A stretch of 64,000 nt of DNA from Knoellia koreensis (lineage in GTDB: Bacteria > Actinomycetota > Actinomycetes > Actinomycetales > Dermatophilaceae), in assembly GCF_013041615.1 (NCBI RefSeq), contig NZ_JABEPQ010000002.1, positions 310,001 to 374,000 on the forward strand. The letters are read 5' to 3'. A program made the position numbers and the translations under genes. Under the pieces are notes generated by a model. It saw nothing but the letters and a program-made list of their open reading frames with translations, did no database searches and was not told where the DNA came from. Shown piece after piece: positions 39,729-49,827 of this stretch (positions are counted from its first letter, which is position 1; the number at the start of each line of letters is the position of its first letter).

Positions 39729-41476
39729 CGGGGCCCCACCTGGGCGCTCCACGGGCCCGTACCCGGGGCCAGGGACACGGGTCGTGGGTTCAGCAGGGGT
39801 TCGTCGGGCACGGGCGGAGCGTCGTTGGGCCGCAACGGCAAAGGCGATTCCGCGATCGGCGTACCTGCCCGCCGTGGCAGGGTCAGCCGGAACAACGACC
39901 CCTGCCCCGGCTCGCCCCACGCCTGCAGCCAGCCCTCGTGCAGCCGGGCATCCTCGAGCGAGATCGCGAGGCCGAGTCCGGTCCCACCCGTCGTGCGGGC
40001 GCGAGCCGGGTCCGCCCGCCAGAAGCGGTTGAACACCAGGGCCGCTTCTCCGGGCCGCAGGCCGACACCGTGGTCTCTTACCGTGACGGCGACAGCGGTG
40101 TCGTTGCCTGCGATGGCCACGTCGACCGGTCGCCCCTCACCGTGCTCGAGAGCGTTGACCACCAGGTTGCGCAGGATCCGTTCGACGCGTCGGGCGTCGA
40201 TCTCGGCCTCGGTCGGCCCGTGGTTGCTGACCGTGACCGCGCTCCCCCACCGTTCGGCAATGGGCCGTGCGGCCTCCACGGCCCGCGCGACCGAGTCACG
40301 CAGGTCGGTCGCGTCGACGTCCAGAGCGGCGGCACCCGCGTCGAAGCGACTGATCTCCAGCAGATCCGCCAGCAGCTCCTCGAAGCGGTCCAGCTCGCCC
40401 CGCAGCAGCTCGGCGGACCGCGCCACGGCGGGCTCGAAGCCGGATCGGGAGTCGTGGATGAGGTCGACAGCCATCCGGATGGTCGTGAGCGGCGTACGCA
40501 GCTCGTGTGACACGTCGGAGACGAACCGCTGCTGGACCCGGGACAGTCCTTCGAGCTGACGGATCTGGGTCTGCAGGCTGTCCGCCATCTCGTTGAACGA
40601 CTTCGCCAGGAGCGCCAGGTCGTCCTCCCCACGGGCGCGCATGCGTTCGTTGAGTCGCCCCGAGGACAGGCGTTCGGCGACGATCGCGGCGCGCCGCACC
40701 GGGTTGACCACCTGGCGGGTGACGACCCACGCGATGGCTCCCACGAGGAGGACGAGCACCAGCCCACCGATGGTGAACGTGCGGGTGATGAGCGCGAGCG
40801 TCGACTCCTCACGCTCCATGGGAAACACGGCATACAGGTCGTAACGGCCGGCGAGGGGCACGTCGACGACCGAGCCGACCACGACGGCCGGGACGGTCGA
40901 GTCACCTTGGGCACTGGGTATGCCGATCAAGGTCACCTGCTGGTGCCGCGGGTCGTCCCGCACGGCCTGCCGCAACTCGACCGGGACGCTGGTCAGGCGC
41001 ACTCGGCCGGTGTATGTCGTCGGCACCACGTTGGAGTTGGTGTTGCCGAGGCCGCGCGTGAAGATGAGGAACCGCTCGGTATCGCCACCCGGACCCGCTG
41101 CGCTGATAATGGCTTGCTGCGCAAGGAGATTCAGGTCAGCGGAGGTGGTCCTGTCGCTGCCCTCGAAGGTCGCCTGCACCTCCGAGGTGAGCCGCGAGGC
41201 CTCGATCTTCGCCGACTCGGTGCGGTCGGCCTCGAGGCCGTCACTGATCGTCGAGAAGAGGTAGGAACCGAGCATCACCACGACCACGAGGCCGAGCAGC
41301 ATCGTCGAGGTGACCACCCGGAACTGCAGCGACCCACGCCACAGGTGGGCGACCCGGCGGGTGCCGCTGACGACCCAGCCGCGCAGGATGGTCAGGATGG
41401 TCCGCACGTCCGGACCGGACCGGTCGGTCGTGTGCGGTTGCGCCCGGGGGCTTGCCGGGCGGACCCGCTCGGACAT
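39725..41476 (-). CDS. mtrB: Sensor histidine kinase MtrB
   Basis: Membrane sensor kinase of 583 residues for cell-envelope and division control. There are two membrane helices (residues about 50-75 and 230-255) around an extracytoplasmic sensor, a HAMP domain, then the phosphoacceptor His near residue 324 in FVSDVSHELRTPLTTIRMA. The ATPase domain shows NLVVNALEHGEG, VRDHGVGLRPGEAALVFNRFWRADPARARTTGGTGLGL. The ATG lies two bases past the mtrA stop. In the membrane part a GTATGCCG octamer forces the rare Ile codon ATA in GIPSAQ. Confidence 0.96.
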   Translation of the reverse strand: MSERVRPASPRAQPHTTDRSGPDVRTILTILRGWVVSGTRRVAHLWRGSLQFRVVTSTMLLGLVVVVMLGSYLFSTISDGLEADRTESAKIEASRLTSEVQATFEGSDRTTSADLNLLAQQAIISAAGPGGDTERFLIFTRGLGNTNSNVVPTTYTGRVRLTSVPVELRQAVRDDPRHQQVTLIGIPSAQGDSTVPAVVVGSVVDVPLAGRYDLYAVFPMEREESTLALITRTFTIGGLVLVLLVGAIAWVVTRQVVNPVRRAAIVAERLSSGRLNERMRARGEDDLALLAKSFNEMADSLQTQIRQLEGLSRVQQRFVSDVSHELRTPLTTIRMAVDLIHDSRSGFEPAVARSAELLRGELDRFEELLADLLEISRFDAGAAALDVDATDLRDSVARAVEAARPIAERWGSAVTVSNHGPTEAEIDARRVERILRNLVVNALEHGEGRPVDVAIAGNDTAVAVTVRDHGVGLRPGEAALVFNRFWRADPARARTTGGTGLGLAISLEDARLHEGWLQAWGEPGQGSLFRLTLPRRAGTPIAESPLPLRPNDAPPVPDEPLLNPRPVSLAPGTGPWSAQVGPR

Positions 41477-41478
41477 GG

Positions 41479-42156
41479 CTAGCTCGGGCCTGCCTTGTAC
41501 CCCACCCCGCGGACCGTCACGACGATCTCAGGGTGCTCGGGGTCGTGCTCGATCTTGGAGCGGAGTCGCTGGACGTGGACGTTGACCAGTCGCGTGTCGC
41601 CGGCGTGTCGGTAACCCCAGACCTGTTCAAGCAGGACCTCGCGCGTGAAGACCTGCCAGGGCTTGCGGGCCAGCGCGACCAGCAGGTCGAACTCGAGCGG
41701 CGTCAGTGACAAGGCCTGCCCATCGCGCTTGACCGAGTGGCCGGCGACGTCGATCACGAGGTCGCCGATCTCCAGTCGCTCCGGCTCCGGCTCGTCCCCA
41801 CGGCGCAACCGCGCCCGCACGCGGGCGATCAGCTCCTGCGGCTTGAACGGCTTGACGACGTAGTCGTCGGCGCCGGACTCGAGACCCACGACGACATCGA
41901 CCGTGTCGGTACGGGCGGTGAGCATCACGATGGGCACCCCGGACTCGGCCCGGATCCGACGGCATACCTCCATGCCGTCCAGACCTGGGAGCATCACGTC
42001 GAGCAGGACGAGGTCGGGGCGGGTGTCACGGAAGGCCTGGACCGCGCTGGCACCGTCAGCGACATGCGTGACGTCGAGCCCCTCGTTGCGCAGGACGATG
42101 CCGAGCATCTCCGCCAACGCGAGGTCGTCGTCGACGACCAGCACACGACCGTTCAC
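41479..42156 (-). CDS. mtrA: Response regulator MtrA
   Basis: OmpR/PhoB-type regulator of 225 residues. The receiver domain begins RVLVVDDDLALAEMLGIVLR, with the phosphoacceptor Asp at residue 53 in LVLLDVMLPGLDG and KPFKPQELIARV. The winged helix has LTPLEFDLLVALARKPWQVFTREVLLEQVWGY and ends RGVGYKAG, a signature of MtrA. It controls cell-wall hydrolase and replication genes in Actinobacteria. The start is GTG (MNGRVLVV). The promoter must lie in the 35-base gap after the GT87 gene or inside that gene. Confidence 0.97.
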   Translation of the reverse strand: MNGRVLVVDDDLALAEMLGIVLRNEGLDVTHVADGASAVQAFRDTRPDLVLLDVMLPGLDGMEVCRRIRAESGVPIVMLTARTDTVDVVVGLESGADDYVVKPFKPQELIARVRARLRRGDEPEPERLEIGDLVIDVAGHSVKRDGQALSLTPLEFDLLVALARKPWQVFTREVLLEQVWGYRHAGDTRLVNVHVQRLRSKIEHDPEHPEIVVTVRGVGYKAGPS

Positions 42157-42191
42157 CTGTGTCAGCCCTTCCCCAGAGGTTGGTCAAACTT

Positions 42192-43472
42192 TCACAACGA
42201 ATCATCACACATGCGGTATCGCTCGGACGTTGTCCTTCCCGCGGTGCGTCGCCGCGGGAATCGACTTCTTTCCGGTGGCATCTCCGCTGGATCCACCACG
42301 GACACACGCCGCCGTCCCCATCCGAGTGCGACTAGCCATGACACCGCCCACACCACGAAGGCAGCGCTGATGACTAGCTCGCCCGGGGAGTAGCCCTGCT
42401 GGTCATCGGGCCGTGAGTGCAGCACCCACATAGGGGGCACATAGAAGAGACCGGCTGTGAGCCCGGCGCCCCACCACCAGCGCCTCTGAACCATGACCAC
42501 CAGGGCCGGCACCACCCACACCCAGTGATGGGTCCAGGACACCGGTGAGATCAGCAGTCCGAAGATGGCCACTGCCGTGAATGCCGACAGCCACTGACTC
42601 GATTGCAGCTGCGCTTTCGCTGCGTGAACGGTGAGCAGGAAAAGACCCAGCGCGGCGGGCGCCACGAACGCCACGCGCGCCCACCCCGGCGCCTGACTGC
42701 CTTGGAGGGCTCGCCGAGCGAGCGCATCCAGCGACTGGTTGCCCCAGAGCACGACCTCGGGTCCGAATTGACTCATCGAACCCAGCCCTTCAAACCAGAA
42801 TCGCGCGGAGTCGTGGGGCATGACCAGCCATGCGGCCACGACAGTCCCGACCGCTGCGACGACCAGACGCCCGGCGCTCGACCAGTCCCGCCGTAGGACG
42901 AAGTACATGAGGAAGATCGCGGGAGTGAGCTTGATCCCGGCGGCCAACCCCGTCAACAGCCCTCGCCATCGACGGGGCAACAAGAACGCATCAATCATCA
43001 CCAGCGCTGCCAGGATCAGGTTGACCTGTCCGAACAGGAGGGTTCGCTGCACGGGCTCCAGGGTCAGGGCGACCAGAACGACAAGAAGGGTTCCGCGTGC
43101 CCCGATGCCTACCGACCGTGCCGCTACGGCAGCCACGACACCAAGGGAGGCCAGCGACATCATCGCCATGAGGACCCCGGCGCACGAAGTGCTCAGCGCA
43201 GTCAACGGAGCGAAACACAGGGCGGCAAAGGGGGGATAACTGAACTCGAGGAGTCCACCATGACCGTTACTGACAGAAACCGAGTAGAGCTCATCACCGG
43301 TCAAGGCTGCTCGAGCCCCGGCGAGATAGACCCCGAGGTCGACATTGCTCCAAGGCACGGCCCACCACCTGGCCCACAGAGCGAACCCGAGTACGACCAG
43401 ACCCACTGTGTTCACGGCAGCCCCCATGAACGGGACCGCACGCGCGTCGACGCAAGCGCGGGGTGAAGGCAC
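42192..43472 (-). CDS. GT87-family alpha-1,2-mannosyltransferase-like membrane protein
   Basis: Polytopic protein of 426 residues of the DUF2029/GT87 type (PimE-related). The first loop has NVDLGVYLAGARAALTGDELY, with the conserved D in DLGVY as the likely catalytic residue of GT-C enzymes. SYPPFAALCFAPL, KLTPAIFLMYFVLRRDW and PVSWTHHWVWVVPALV also match the family. The polymer acted on is unknown. Start choice is open: ATG at 43472 or an internal ATG (MGAAVNTVGL). It is co-oriented with mtrA and divergent from the GT2 fusion gene. Confidence 0.85.
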   Translation of the reverse strand: MPSPRACVDARAVPFMGAAVNTVGLVVLGFALWARWWAVPWSNVDLGVYLAGARAALTGDELYSVSVSNGHGGLLEFSYPPFAALCFAPLTALSTSCAGVLMAMMSLASLGVVAAVAARSVGIGARGTLLVVLVALTLEPVQRTLLFGQVNLILAALVMIDAFLLPRRWRGLLTGLAAGIKLTPAIFLMYFVLRRDWSSAGRLVVAAVGTVVAAWLVMPHDSARFWFEGLGSMSQFGPEVVLWGNQSLDALARRALQGSQAPGWARVAFVAPAALGLFLLTVHAAKAQLQSSQWLSAFTAVAIFGLLISPVSWTHHWVWVVPALVVMVQRRWWWGAGLTAGLFYVPPMWVLHSRPDDQQGYSPGELVISAAFVVWAVSWLVALGWGRRRVSVVDPAEMPPERSRFPRRRTAGRTTSERYRMCDDSL

Positions 43473-43615
43473 GAACCAAGGCTAGTGAAGCAATGCCGCG
43501 GTGACGCCCAGCGGCCGGGCAGCTGCCCCCGGACAACCCTTCCGTCCCGATCTGGGTCATCCGAACGGTCGGCTCCTGGCCGGACCTCCTGACACCACCG
43601 GGCGTCCGGCCCACC
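43473..43615. promoter_or_regulatory. Divergent intergenic region between two glycosyltransferase genes
   Basis: Gap of 143 bases with the perfect 12-base palindrome GGGCAGCTGCCC at 43517-43528, flanked by CCGG-rich sequence. It may be an operator or a chance GC palindrome. No promoter hexamers can be assigned with confidence. Confidence 0.35.
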
Positions 43616-45106
43616 ATGGTCAACGTGAACCGCCGGCCTCGCCTCCTCATCCTGATCGTGGCGTACAACGCGGAGACGACGCTGGGTGCCGTCCTGGACC
43701 GCATCCCGAACTCGGTGCTCCTCGACCTCGACTGCGAAGTGCTCGTGATCGACGACGCCTCGACCGACAACACGTTCGACGTAGGCCGGGCATACCGGGC
43801 TGGCCGACCGATGTTGCCCCTCGTTGTCCTGCGCAACGCGACCAACCAGGGCTACGGCGGTAACCAGAAGATCGGCTACCACTACGCGAGCAAGGAGGGC
43901 TTCGACTTCGTCGCCCTCGTGCATGGCGACGGCCAGTACGCACCCGAGGAGCTTCCGAGGCTCCTCGAACCGCTGCTATGCGGCGAGGCTGATGCCGTCT
44001 TCGGCAGCCGGATGATGGTCAAGGGCGCAGCGCGACGTGGCGGGATGCCGCTGTACAAGTTCGTGGGCAACAAGGTCCTGTCCGCCACCCAGAACTTCTT
44101 GGCTGGCGTGGAGCTCAGCGAGTGGCACAGCGGCTACCGCCTGTACCGTGTCTCCACTCTGGAGAACGTTCGGTTAGCCTCGAACGCGAACGACTTCAGC
44201 TTCGACAGCCAGATCATCCTTCAGCTGATCGCATCCGACGCGCGGATCCGGGAGCTTTCCATTCCCACGTTCTACGGCGATGAGATTTGTCGTGTGAACG
44301 GAATGAAGTACGCGGGTCAGGTCTTTCGTGAGGGCGTCCGGCACCTCTTCCACCGCTGGGGCCTGCTCCAGCAGCACTGGCTGCGGCCGGTGAGGCCCTC
44401 GGCACCCCACTATGCGGTCAAGATCGGCTACGACAGCAGCCACACCCAAGCGTTGAGCCGAATTCCCGCCGGCACGAGCGTCATGGACCTGGGAAGTGGA
44501 GACGGGGCGTTCGCCTCGATGCTCGCAGGCCGGGGATTGAACGTCACGGCCGTGGACATCGCGCCGCCGGTCGTGCTGGACCCTCAGGTCGCCACCATCC
44601 GAGCGGACTTGAACCAGCCACTGGACCTGCCCTTGGACGACGTCGACTGCATCACCCTGCTCGATGTCCTCGGTCACCTCGACTCGCCTGAGTCGTTCGC
44701 AGAAGAGCTCCGGCACGGACTCGGCGCCACCCCTCGCCTCGTCATCGTGACCACCGCCAACGTTGCCTTCGTCGTGACTCGCCTGATGCTGCTCATGGGA
44801 CAGTTCAACTACAGCGATTACGGCGTGCTCGACCGTCAACACAACCGGCTCTTCACGTTCCGGACGCTGCGGAGCCTGCTGGAGCACGCTGGCTACGACG
44901 TGTTGGAGGTGAAGGGCATCCCTGCACCCTTCCCGCGTGCGCTGCGGACCAGATGGTTGGCCAACCTGTTGCTCACCGTGAACCGTGCGCTCATTGGTGT
45001 GGCGCCACGGCTCTTCAGCTTCCAGGTGATGGTCGTGGCGAGGAGCCGGCCGCATCTGGACGAGCTCTTGGCAATCGCTCGCTCCAGTGCGGACGTCGCC
45101 GCCTGA
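43616..45106 (+). CDS. GT2 glycosyltransferase fused to a SAM-dependent methyltransferase
   Basis: Two-domain protein of 496 residues. Residues 1-240 are a DPM1-like GT2 domain: LLILIVAYNAETTLGAVL, VLVIDDASTDNT, NQGYGGNQKIGYHYA, and LVHGDGQYAPEELPRLL with the metal-binding DGQ motif. Residues about 270-450 are a class I methyltransferase with SVMDLGSGDGAFASMLAGRGLNVTAVDIAPP and DVDCITLLDVLGHLDSPE. Such a protein may both transfer and methylate a sugar or polyprenyl-linked product. It starts an operon with two polytopic proteins (TGATG and GTGA junctions). Confidence 0.88.
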   Translation: MVNVNRRPRLLILIVAYNAETTLGAVLDRIPNSVLLDLDCEVLVIDDASTDNTFDVGRAYRAGRPMLPLVVLRNATNQGYGGNQKIGYHYASKEGFDFVALVHGDGQYAPEELPRLLEPLLCGEADAVFGSRMMVKGAARRGGMPLYKFVGNKVLSATQNFLAGVELSEWHSGYRLYRVSTLENVRLASNANDFSFDSQIILQLIASDARIRELSIPTFYGDEICRVNGMKYAGQVFREGVRHLFHRWGLLQQHWLRPVRPSAPHYAVKIGYDSSHTQALSRIPAGTSVMDLGSGDGAFASMLAGRGLNVTAVDIAPPVVLDPQVATIRADLNQPLDLPLDDVDCITLLDVLGHLDSPESFAEELRHGLGATPRLVIVTTANVAFVVTRLMLLMGQFNYSDYGVLDRQHNRLFTFRTLRSLLEHAGYDVLEVKGIPAPFPRALRTRWLANLLLTVNRALIGVAPRLFSFQVMVVARSRPHLDELLAIARSSADVAA

Positions 45107-46515
45107 TGACTTCATCCAGCGCCCGCCTTGCCCTGGGCGGGGTCGTGGTGCTCGTCGCGGCGGTGATCGGGACCCGGATGCCCCACCTCGCGCCCCTCTG
45201 GGTTTGCACGATGGCGCTCGGAGTGCTGCTTGGCCTTCGAGGCGCGAAGGTGCCTGTCACCACCGCCGAGTACCGCGGCTGGCGGTACTTTCTGACCGCC
45301 ACTGTGGCTCTTTCCTCGGTCCTCACCCTGCGCGAGACGCTTGGCGGGCACCCCGCAGTTTTTGTGGGCGGTGCGATAGCCGCCACCGCGCTAGCCCTCG
45401 CGGCGGGCGAACCGCGCTCACCGTCTCGCCTGTCAACCGCAGGTTTTGTCGGGCTCCTCGCCATCGAGGCCTTCGGCCTGATCAGGTTGGCATCCTTCGG
45501 GGATGGCGCCCACATCGACGTCCTGGTGTTCCTGAACGAGGGCTCGCACCGAATGGTGTCCGGTATCGACCCGTACCTGCCCGGTTACCCGAACATCTAC
45601 GACCCCCGCGTCAGCCCGCAGCTCTACGGTCCCGGGATCGTCGGCCCGGACAACCGCCTAACCGTGGGCCTCCCCTATATGCCCGTCACCCTGGTAGCCA
45701 CGGTGCCCGCCTACCTGCTCGGGGACGCCCGTTTCGCAGCAGTGGCTCTCATCCTCGCCGCCTCGGCATTGATGTTTTGGAGCGGGCCGGTGAACGCTCG
45801 CCCTGCCGCCATCCTGCTGGCATACGCTCCCGGTCTGGGACAGATGGTCCTCAACGGCTGGACCGAGACGATGATCGTCGCGGGGTTCGCTTTCGCAGTG
45901 GTCGCGGCTCGTTGTCGACGGTGGTTGCTGGCCGCGGCCCTGCTAGGGGTAGCTTTCGCCTCGAAGCAGTACTTCGTGGTTGCCGTTCCGTGCCTGTGGC
46001 TCCTTCGCCCCTACGCGACCAGGCAACGCATCGCGGCCTTTGTCACCGTTCCTCTGGTCGTCACTCTTCCCTTCCTCCTGTGGCACCCCCGAGCCTTCTG
46101 GCGTTCCATCGTGGAGTTCCAGCTGCTGCAGCCCCTCCGAGAGGACTCACTGTCGTTCCTGACCTGGTCGGTGTCGGAGTTCGGATGGTCCGGGTTCACC
46201 GCGGCTGCTCCCTTGTCGCTGGGTGCGGGCGTAGCCTGCGCCGCGGTCTTGGCCTGGCGATCGCGCCCGGGTGCCGACACCTTCCTGCTGGCGACGGGCG
46301 TGAGCCTCTTTGTCACGACAGCCCTCTCCAAGCAGGCATTCCTCAACTACTACTTCCTGGTCGGTGGGTTGCTGCTCCTGTCAGGTTGGGCACGTGCGGC
46401 GGCCAGAGGGTCCGAGGAGGCATCGTTACCCCACCATGACGGGTTCACGGAACCCTCGGCACCCACCATCGACGGACGTAGCGGCACGTCGTTGACCTTC
46501 GCAGCCAACCGGTGA
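45106..46515 (+). CDS. Polytopic glycosyltransferase-like membrane protein
   Basis: Protein of 469 residues with about eleven membrane segments. A loop near residues 140-180 reads GAHIDVLVFLNEGSHRMVSGIDPYLPGYPNIYDP, and YGPGIVGPDNRLTVGLPYMPVTL follows, as in GT87/DUF2029-type enzymes. The FASKQYFVVAVPCLWLL helix is another match. A short disordered C-terminus follows. The ATG shares one base with the stop of the GT2 fusion gene. Enzyme class is inferred from layout, with no catalytic residue proven. Confidence 0.72.
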   Translation: MTSSSARLALGGVVVLVAAVIGTRMPHLAPLWVCTMALGVLLGLRGAKVPVTTAEYRGWRYFLTATVALSSVLTLRETLGGHPAVFVGGAIAATALALAAGEPRSPSRLSTAGFVGLLAIEAFGLIRLASFGDGAHIDVLVFLNEGSHRMVSGIDPYLPGYPNIYDPRVSPQLYGPGIVGPDNRLTVGLPYMPVTLVATVPAYLLGDARFAAVALILAASALMFWSGPVNARPAAILLAYAPGLGQMVLNGWTETMIVAGFAFAVVAARCRRWLLAAALLGVAFASKQYFVVAVPCLWLLRPYATRQRIAAFVTVPLVVTLPFLLWHPRAFWRSIVEFQLLQPLREDSLSFLTWSVSEFGWSGFTAAAPLSLGAGVACAAVLAWRSRPGADTFLLATGVSLFVTTALSKQAFLNYYFLVGGLLLLSGWARAAARGSEEASLPHHDGFTEPSAPTIDGRSGTSLTFAANR

Positions 46516-47741
46516 GGCGGGCGAACCGGATCACGCCGGATGCGCAGGCCCTATTGGCGCGCTACCGCCAGGACCTCGTGGCCGTTTCCGCCTTCCTCGT
46601 CTTGCGGGCAGTCGGCGCGGTTCTCATGGCGACGGCCGGTCGGGGGCAGGTGGCCCTCGAGACCTCGTCACCGGCGTACCACGTCTTCGCGCCCACGCCC
46701 GCTGCGCCGGACTACCTGGGCCTGCTCGGCAACTGGGATGGCCAGTGGTACCAGCAGATAGCGACGGACGGGTATCCCGGCGTGACGACCACGGGCCAGA
46801 GCAGCTGGGCCTTCTACCCGCTCTTTCCCTTCTTGTGCCGGCTCCTCATGACGCTCGGGTTCGGCTTCGGGGCGGCAGCCACCATGGTCAACCTCGTCGC
46901 CGGGGTGGTGTCGACGGTGCTCCTTAACCGCATGGTGCGCGAACGGGGAGGGCCCTTCACGGCAATCGCCGTCGTGGTCGCCTTCAACTCCTTCGTGGCT
47001 GCGCCCATACTCCAGGCCGGCTACGCCGAGAGCCTCACCATCGCCTTGGTCCTCGCCTGTCTGCGCCTCCTCCAGTGCGGCCGATTCGCTCTGCTCTGCC
47101 TGAGCTTGGCCCTCCTGGGCCTTGCACGACCCGTAAGCCTCCCCATGGCCGTGGTCGTCAGCGTTTGGGTGGCCGGGGCCAGGTGGTCGCGGGCGGATCG
47201 GGCAGCTGGCCCTCGCACTCCGCCGTCGGCTTGGGCTGCGACCGGGGTCGCGTGGCTGGCCGTCGGGCTTTGGCCGGGCGTAGTCGGCCTGGCGAACGGA
47301 TCCCTCGGCTCCTACCTCCAGACGCAGTCAGCGTGGCCGGTCAACGGCGGGTTGGACGCCGGATGGGCGAACTGGGTGTACCAGGGAGCCCGCAGCACTC
47401 CTGTCACGGTGCTCTGCGGGCTCATTCTGGTGGGCACGGCTGTGACAGTCGCGGCACGTCCAGCGGCCCGGGCATGGGGTGGCGAGCTTCGCGCATGGGC
47501 GGTTGCCTACCCCTTGTTCATCCTGCTGGCCACCCGGCCAGGACCGAGCGTGGCCCGACTGCTTCTGCCCGCCGTGGTCATCTTCTGGCCCTGGCCCACG
47601 CCAGACAGCCAGGTCCGTGTCTCGATGCGGCTGTGGATGCCCCTGGGAGCCGTGGCAGCCGTCGGCATCGTCTGCCAGTGGTGGTGGGTCGGTCACGTCT
47701 TCACGATCAGCACGAGCCCGGAGGTCCAGCCATACCCGTGA
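46512..47741 (+). CDS. PIG-V-like mannosyltransferase family membrane protein
   Basis: Polytopic protein of 409 residues with the first-loop motif GNWDGQWYQQIATDGYP and then WAFYPLFPFLCRLL, plus GYAESLTIALVL and GLARPVSLPMAVV. It is homologous to the protein at 36703-37959. The two flank the lpqB-mtrB-mtrA block, one on each side, in the same direction. The GTG start overlaps the preceding stop as GTGA. It ends four bases before a hairpin built from a GTATGCCG inverted pair. Confidence 0.82.
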   Translation: MRRANRITPDAQALLARYRQDLVAVSAFLVLRAVGAVLMATAGRGQVALETSSPAYHVFAPTPAAPDYLGLLGNWDGQWYQQIATDGYPGVTTTGQSSWAFYPLFPFLCRLLMTLGFGFGAAATMVNLVAGVVSTVLLNRMVRERGGPFTAIAVVVAFNSFVAAPILQAGYAESLTIALVLACLRLLQCGRFALLCLSLALLGLARPVSLPMAVVVSVWVAGARWSRADRAAGPRTPPSAWAATGVAWLAVGLWPGVVGLANGSLGSYLQTQSAWPVNGGLDAGWANWVYQGARSTPVTVLCGLILVGTAVTVAARPAARAWGGELRAWAVAYPLFILLATRPGPSVARLLLPAVVIFWPWPTPDSQVRVSMRLWMPLGAVAAVGIVCQWWWVGHVFTISTSPEVQPYP

Positions 47742-47745
47742 AATA

Positions 47746-47781
47746 GGTATGCCGCCCGCTTCGGTGAGCGGGCGGCATACC
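47746..47781. terminator. Terminator hairpin made of an inverted GTATGCCG pair
   Basis: GGTATGCCGCCCGCT, a 6-base loop TCGGTG and AGCGGGCGGCATACC form a perfect 15-bp stem. It lies between the convergent mannosyltransferase and ahcY genes, where a two-way terminator is expected. Both arms begin with the octamer that is repeated across the window, as in Neisseria and Haemophilus, where paired uptake sequences serve as terminators. Confidence 0.85.
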
Positions 47782-47823
47782 CAACGCGGTGCAGTGAGTC
47801 GGGGACGAGGAGCCCCGGGTGAC

Positions 47824-49260
<1,437 letters not shown>

Positions 49261-49366
49261 GCGACATCTCCGTTTGAGTCTCGATGGTGTGGGACCCGGC
49301 GCAGCCCATCTGGGCGTCACTTCAGTGCGGGGCATCTCCCGCGCCGGCGGTGCCCCAGTCTAACGG

Positions 49367-49398
49367 GGTATGCCGCGTGGCCCGCCACGCGGCATACC
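49367..49398. repeat. Hairpin made of an inverted GTATGCCG pair between divergent genes
   Basis: GGTATGCCGCGTGG, a 4-base loop CCCG and CCACGCGGCATACC form a perfect 14-bp stem. Its neighbours, ahcY (leftward) and a small acidic protein gene (rightward), diverge, so a terminator is not expected here. It may affect promoters or leaders, or act as an uptake or recombination signal. See the finding on the octamer. Confidence 0.9.
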
Positions 49399-49462
49399 TC
49401 GCCCGAAGTGCGCAGGAGTGCCGTTGCCCCTAGGAATGGAGGGACGACGAAGGGAGCGGGAC

Positions 49463-49741
49463 ATGTCTGAGCCGAGTAGCGCAGTGCCCAAGGAGATCGC
49501 CGACGCCGACGTCGAGGACCGCGGTGACGAGGCACCGGAGAAGGTCGAGCTCGATGTCGACGAGGAGAAGCTGAAGGCTTGGGACGAGGTCAAGAGCGAC
49601 TACGAGGTCGACCCGGGCGGCGAGCCGGTCCCCAACAGCCAGGAGGAGTCGGCCCCCAGCGCTCGTGCCGACGACGGTGAGCCAGCCGGCGGACGCGACG
49701 AACCCTCGGCAGACGACGAAGACGCCGCGGAACGCCACTGA
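49463..49741 (+). CDS. Small acidic hypothetical protein
   Basis: Protein of 92 residues that is very rich in Asp and Glu (EIADADVEDRGDEAPEKVELDVDEEKLKAWDEVKSDYEVD) and probably disordered. AAGGGAG seven bases before the ATG supports the start. I recognise no domain. It precedes a DUF808 gene by 86 bases. It could be a stress or nucleoid-related acidic protein, but nothing in the sequence shows that. Confidence 0.7.
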   Translation: MSEPSSAVPKEIADADVEDRGDEAPEKVELDVDEEKLKAWDEVKSDYEVDPGGEPVPNSQEESAPSARADDGEPAGGRDEPSADDEDAAERH

Positions 49742-49827
49742 CCTGCACTGCGCTGGCGGATCGGTAGGATTTCGGCCATGTCCGCAACGCCTGCGCCCAG
49801 CACCGACCGACGCGACGGGACCCTCTG

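Noticed and set aside
49261-49366. Possible SAH riboswitch in the ahcY leader
   Set aside because: The leader has a small GGGGCA/TGCCCC stem but lacks the conserved core that I would expect for an SAH riboswitch. Pathway context alone is not evidence.
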